Source of the DNA: RUG13409 sp045546135
GTDB taxonomy: Bacteria > Bacillota > Clostridia > Peptostreptococcales > Anaerovoracaceae
DNA length: 64,000 nt
Assembly (NCBI GenBank): GCA_045546135.1
Contig: JAZQCD010000023.1
Span: 1-64,000, forward strand
Direction: 5' to 3'
The notes under the pieces were generated by a model, which was not told the origin of the DNA, made no database searches, and saw only the letters and a list, made by a program, of their open reading frames with translations. Positions 60,584 through 64,000 of this stretch are shown here, in pieces (the first letter of the stretch is position 1; the number at the start of each line of letters is the position of its first letter). A program made the translations under genes and the position numbers.

Positions 60584-60648
60584 GAATTGTTTGAAAGGGC
60601 CGAGCACTCAAGTTGATAGCACGGCATAATTATAAGGAGATTTATAAA

Positions 60649-61848
60649 ATGGCAAAAGAAAAATTCGAAAGAACCAAGCCACATGTAAACATCGGAACCA
60701 TCGGCCACATCGACCATGGTAAGACAACTCTTACAGCGGCTATCACAAAGGTTCTCGCAACAAGACTTCCTTCCGCAACCAACCAGATCGTTGATTTCGC
60801 AAACATCGATAAGGCTCCGGAAGAAAGAGAAAGAGGAATCACCATCAACACAGCTCACGTTGAATACGAGACAGAGCACAGACACTATGCTCACGTTGAC
60901 TGCCCGGGCCACGCTGACTATGTTAAGAACATGATCACCGGTGCTGCTCAGATGGACGGCGCTATCCTCGTAGTAGCTGCTACAGACGGACCAATGCCCC
61001 AGACAAGAGAGCACATCCTCCTTTCCAGACAGGTTGGTGTTCCTTACATCGTAGTATTCATGAACAAGTGCGACATGGTAGACGATGACGAACTTCTCGA
61101 ACTCGTAGAGATGGAGATCAGAGACCTCCTTTCCTTCTATGAATTCCCGGGAGACGACATTCCTATCATAAGAGGTTCCGCACTCAAGGCTCTTGAAGAT
61201 CCAAACAGCGCATGGGGAGACAAGGTTATGGAACTCCTCGATGCAGTTGACAGCTATATCCCAGAACCGGCTCGTCCAACAGATCAGCCGTTCCTTATGC
61301 CGGTTGAAGACGTATTCACGATCACCGGTCGTGGAACAGTTGCTACAGGAAGAGTTGAGCGTGGTGTCGTAAAGATGGGCGATGAAGTTGAAATCGTTGG
61401 TCTTTCCGATGAGAAGAGAAAGTCTGTTGTAACAGGCGTTGAGATGTTCAGAAAGCTCCTCGATCAGGGCGAAGCCGGAGATAACATCGGTGTTCTTCTC
61501 CGTGGTGTTCAGAGAACAGAGATCGAAAGAGGACAGGTTCTCGCAAAGCCGGGTACAGTACATCCACACACAAAGTTCACAGCAAACGTATACGTTCTCA
61601 AGCAGTCCGAAGGTGGACGTCATACTCCATTCTTCAACGGATACAAGCCACAGTTCTATTTCAGAACAACTGACGTTACAGGCGCTATCACTCTTGCAGA
61701 AGGCACAGAGATGTGCATGCCGGGAGACAACGCTGTCATGACAGTAGAGCTCATCACACCTATAGCTATCGAAGCAGGACTTCGTTTCGCTATTCGTGAA
61801 GGCGGCAGAACAGTTGCTTCCGGTGTTGTTGACACAGTTATCGAGTAG
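60649..61848 (+). CDS. tuf: Elongation factor Tu
   Basis: 399 residues from MAKEKFERTKPHVN. G1 is GHIDHGKTT (isoleucine instead of the more usual valine), G3 DCPGHADYVKNM, G4 NKCD, and the domain 2-3 parts GRGTVATGRVERG and TGAITLAEG are standard. EF-Tu delivers aminoacyl-tRNA. An AAGGAG site lies nine bases before this ATG; an earlier in-frame start has none. Confidence 0.98.
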   Translation: MAKEKFERTKPHVNIGTIGHIDHGKTTLTAAITKVLATRLPSATNQIVDFANIDKAPEERERGITINTAHVEYETEHRHYAHVDCPGHADYVKNMITGAAQMDGAILVVAATDGPMPQTREHILLSRQVGVPYIVVFMNKCDMVDDDELLELVEMEIRDLLSFYEFPGDDIPIIRGSALKALEDPNSAWGDKVMELLDAVDSYIPEPARPTDQPFLMPVEDVFTITGRGTVATGRVERGVVKMGDEVEIVGLSDEKRKSVVTGVEMFRKLLDQGEAGDNIGVLLRGVQRTEIERGQVLAKPGTVHPHTKFTANVYVLKQSEGGRHTPFFNGYKPQFYFRTTDVTGAITLAEGTEMCMPGDNAVMTVELITPIAIEAGLRFAIREGGRTVASGVVDTVIE

Positions 61849-61868
61849 TCTTAAAAGATACTAAAATA

Positions 61869-61906
61869 TAAAGACTCTGCGAATTTGTGCAGAGTCTTTT
61901 TTTTTG
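61869..61906 (+). terminator. Intrinsic terminator of the ribosomal/elongation factor cluster
   Basis: AAGACTCTGC and GCAGAGTCTT form a ten-base stem around GAATTTGT, followed by nine T in all. Confidence 0.95.
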
Positions 61907-62014
61907 CGCTCTATCTGTAAGTTTCTCTTGAATATCAAAAGTCCCAAATACTTTTGGACAAAAAGGGGAAAACTACCGGGTGCTGTTATCATGGAAAACT
62001 CGTTATTTATACAA

Positions 62015-62043
62015 TTGAGTTGAATTTAAATATAACATATGAT
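62015..62043 (+). promoter_or_regulatory. Promoter of the riboswitch-lipoprotein transcript
   Basis: TTGAGT (62015-62020) and TATGAT (62038-62043) are 17 bases apart; transcription would begin near 62050. The preceding 108 bases (61907-62014) show nothing recognisable. Confidence 0.5.
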
Positions 62044-62056
62044 AATATTACAACAT

Positions 62057-62134
62057 ACCGATCTGTTGGGCCTAAGGGATCACCTATGGACATGCAGACT
62101 ATGGGTACAGAAGGAAACTTCTGCGCCTCCCGTG
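62057..62134 (+). promoter_or_regulatory. Second Moco-family riboswitch-like RNA, lacking one hairpin
   Basis: Blocks occur in the same order as in the element upstream of tupA: TCACCT (62080-62085), ATGCAG (62092-62097), TATGG (62100-62104), GTACA (62105-62109), a perfect CAGAAG-GAAA-CTTCTG hairpin (62108-62123) and TGCGCC (62122-62127). The 19 bases that form the extra CCC/GGG hairpin in the tupA element are absent here. From memory, Moco-motif RNAs without that stem have been proposed to sense tungsten cofactor. A terminator hairpin follows 70 bases downstream. Confidence 0.6.
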
Positions 62135-62204
62135 TTTGGAAAGGTTTTGTATTTAATATTACATAAGTTACTTCTTTTGTTATTATTGATATTTCTTTTC
62201 AAGC

Positions 62205-62230
62205 ATGCTTTTTTAGGAGCATCTTTTTTT
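62205..62230 (+). terminator. Leader terminator ahead of the binding lipoprotein gene
   Basis: ATGCTTT and GGAGCAT pair (two G-U pairs) around TTTA, followed by CTTTTTTT. It sits between the riboswitch-like RNA and the gene, as expected for an expression platform. Further on, AGATC-GAAG-GATCT (62254-62267) could hide the only purine-rich ribosome site. Confidence 0.65.
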
Positions 62231-62278
62231 ATTGCTTTGAATCAATGTTTAATAGATCGAAGGATCTGCCGAGTTTAA

Positions 62279-64000
62279 ATGTGCAAAAGGAATACAGAAA
62301 ACAAAAAAATAAGAAAATTTGGCATTATTGTAATGCTTGTTTTTATTGCGTATTCTTTTTGCTCCTGCAGAGACATTCCAGTCCTTAAGAAGACCTATTA
62401 TTCCCTGGATGCTCCCATAGATGAAGATAAGCACAGGACTAATAACGACGAAGATAACGAACTCATCGATTACAAGATCCCTGCAAAAGCACAGGATGAA
62501 AGCAGCGATGTGCAAAGGGATATGGACTATTCAGTGCCTGTAAAGGGAGATGAAAAGAATCCCTTAAAGGCTGACGATGAAGTCTTTGGCGAGACAAGGG
62601 AAGAAAGAAGCGAAGCAAGGACCAGAAAGACCAGCGCTCAGAGCGAGATCAGCGACGACAGCAATGAAACAGGATCATCAGAGGAAAATGAGATCCTTTC
62701 ATCTTCAAAGGTAGACCTAAGAGAGATCATCGATGCCAATGATAAACATGTAAAGATCCCAAGCAATGTGGAAAAAGTATCGGCAGTAGGCGATGCAGCT
62801 TTGTATGTTGAAATGCTGGGCGGCACAGGAAGACTTGTTGCATCTTCAGATGACTTTAAAAACAGCAAGATGGCTGCAAAGGTCTTTGGTCAGGAAGAGA
62901 TCCACAACATAGCCGCTCTGTGGTCTGGCAATGGGTCAACACCCCTTAGCGACAGAGCCTTTAAACAGCTCCTTGAAGTCGCAAGACCTGAGGTATGCTT
63001 TGTCTGCAGCGGCGTTGAGACTTTTTCTGATGTTCAGCTTGAAAAATTGTCAGAAGAAGAAGTTTATGTCATAACCCTTCCAAAACTCAATACGACAGAA
63101 AATATCAAGAAGGCCGTGAACATCATTGCCCAGGTCCTTGGAGACAGAAGTGAGGAAGGGGGCCTTGACGCTCTTAAGATAGGAGAAGAGTATTCAGTAT
63201 GGCTTGACAGCGTGATCAAAGATGGTCTTTCAAAAAAGAGGCTTTTTTCAGGGCCCGATAAGATAGATTTTAACAACGACAGCTATATCAGCTATACCAC
63301 TTTAAAAAATGAGGATGCAGCTGATTTTGGGAACTATACCGTCTTTGTTTCAGATTGGGATGATGGAGCTTCATACACTGTCTCATCAGGATCCAATGTG
63401 ATCGCAAGAGGTGATGGCATGGCCATTGCAGCTTCCGGTTATTCTACTACGCCTCTTGCCTACTATATGAGCATAGGAGGTCTTTGCAATACTTCTGCAC
63501 TTTCTGCAGATCTTTTCCATGAACAGTACTGGTATGTATCTCCCCTCGTACCATATTCCATGAGCATTTCAGAAAATGCAGGAGTTTGGAACAAGCAGGT
63601 AAACAAGAGCCTTAGCTCTGTTACAGGGAAAGACAGCCTTGGTGGTGAGACTTTTAAATATGTCATCGCTGCTAACAAAAAGATAAAAAAGAATATAGAG
63701 GATGACAGGGAAAAAGAATATGGCCTTTGGAAGAGCTATGGTTTTCAGGATTCTCACGGAGTTACAGGTTACGGCATAGTCATAGACAGCACTTTTATAT
63801 ATTCCAATGTCATAGGAGATTATGAGGTCCTGGTAAATCCCTGCGGTGCAGGTAGATGGACGTCAGGATCCCCTGAAGCAGCCCTGGAAGTTTACTGGGT
63901 CAACGGACTTATTTGGGGCGATTTTTCTGATGAATATACAAAAGAGAAGATAAAAGGCTTTTACAAAGATTTTTACAGATATGAATTAAGCAGCGATGAG
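62279..64000 (+). CDS. Metal-chelate-type (BtuF/FepB-like) binding lipoprotein, incomplete
   Basis: The reading frame runs off the right edge; 574 codons are visible. A basic start and hydrophobic helix lead to a cysteine in FCSC, a plausible though unusual lipobox. Residues 35-150 are acidic and low in complexity and probably form a flexible stalk. From about residue 160 the sequence resembles class III binding proteins for iron-siderophore, cobalamin or molybdate (EKVSAVGDAALYVEMLGG, LLEVARPEVCFV, LPKLNTTENIKKAVNIIAQVLG). With the Moco-like RNA ahead of it, molybdate/tungstate or a cofactor-related compound is the likely ligand (inference). ATG 62279 is the best start, but its ribosome site is weak and distant. 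Confidence 0.6.
   Translation, partial: MCKRNTENKKIRKFGIIVMLVFIAYSFCSCRDIPVLKKTYYSLDAPIDEDKHRTNNDEDNELIDYKIPAKAQDESSDVQRDMDYSVPVKGDEKNPLKADDEVFGETREERSEARTRKTSAQSEISDDSNETGSSEENEILSSSKVDLREIIDANDKHVKIPSNVEKVSAVGDAALYVEMLGGTGRLVASSDDFKNSKMAAKVFGQEEIHNIAALWSGNGSTPLSDRAFKQLLEVARPEVCFVCSGVETFSDVQLEKLSEEEVYVITLPKLNTTENIKKAVNIIAQVLGDRSEEGGLDALKIGEEYSVWLDSVIKDGLSKKRLFSGPDKIDFNNDSYISYTTLKNEDAADFGNYTVFVSDWDDGASYTVSSGSNVIARGDGMAIAASGYSTTPLAYYMSIGGLCNTSALSADLFHEQYWYVSPLVPYSMSISENAGVWNKQVNKSLSSVTGKDSLGGETFKYVIAANKKIKKNIEDDREKEYGLWKSYGFQDSHGVTGYGIVIDSTFIYSNVIGDYEVLVNPCGAGRWTSGSPEAALEVYWVNGLIWGDFSDEYTKEKIKGFYKDFYRYELSSDE

Noticed and set aside
60496..61623. 375-codon open frame on the minus strand
   Set aside because: It lies opposite tuf, whose protein is unmistakable; the antisense frame is a by-product of strong codon bias and has no ribosome site or family resemblance.
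61950..62134. Cobalamin riboswitch
   Set aside because: Considered because the next gene resembles BtuF, but no B12-box-like sequence was found; the blocks match the RNA upstream of tupA instead.
1..64000. CRISPR arrays, transposons, prophage, tRNA or rRNA genes
   Set aside because: No regular direct repeats, transposase or integrase frames, or cloverleaf sequences were noticed on either strand.

Overview
The window reads as a chromosome segment of a strictly anaerobic low-to-moderate-GC Bacillota, most likely class Clostridia (inference). The signs are strong AAAGGAG ribosome binding sites, SRP RNA directly upstream of dnaX, AddA and PcrA helicases, PadR and GPH-family genes, the order rpmG-secE-nusG-rplKAJL-rpoBC-rpsLG-fusA-tuf, and both a molybdenum-hydroxylase-type and a tungsten-type aldehyde oxidoreductase. 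No tRNA, rRNA, insertion sequence, prophage or CRISPR array was seen.

Layout. 1-3.1 kb: the end of a MOP-type molybdopterin aldehyde oxidoreductase and a flavin/iron-sulfur partner protein. 3.2-13.7 kb: a housekeeping operon (phosphohexomutase, dnaE, pfkA, a membrane protein with a charged tail, gpmI, a flavoprotein). 13.7-28.8 kb: membrane and flavoprotein genes, addA, pcrA, an amino-acid ABC transporter lacking its ATPase, ligA, birA, a pyridoxal-kinase-like gene, SRP RNA, a short dnaX and an atypical thymidylate-synthase-like gene. 28.9-45.3 kb: a tungsten/molybdenum region. It holds a leftward cofactor operon (MOSC-like, ThiF-like, MoeA-PBP, MoeA), a rightward AOR plus MoaD-like operon with a long structured leader, a LysR regulator, four GPH-family carriers, and a tungstate-type ABC transporter (tupABC) behind a Moco-family riboswitch-like RNA. 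45.4-61.9 kb: a PadR regulator, then the ribosomal protein, RNA polymerase and elongation factor cluster. 61.9-64 kb: a second RNA of the same Moco-like type, followed by an intrinsic terminator and an incomplete metal-chelate-type binding lipoprotein.

How it fits together (inference): TupABC would import tungstate (or molybdate). MoeA, MoeA-PBP, the ThiF-like and MOSC-like proteins and the MoaD-like protein would make or insert the pterin cofactor. AOR and the MOP enzyme would use it in aldehyde/carboxylate redox chemistry, and the GPH carriers may move substrates or products. Two related RNA elements would tie uptake of metal to cofactor level.

Most notable observations: the TupA-like protein appears circularly permuted, with the segment that ends ordinary TupA proteins placed directly after the lipoprotein signal. 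Two RNAs 19 kb apart share one core but differ by a hairpin, as reported for Moco versus tungsten-cofactor aptamers. The AOR leader can form an H-type pseudoknot unlike either of them.
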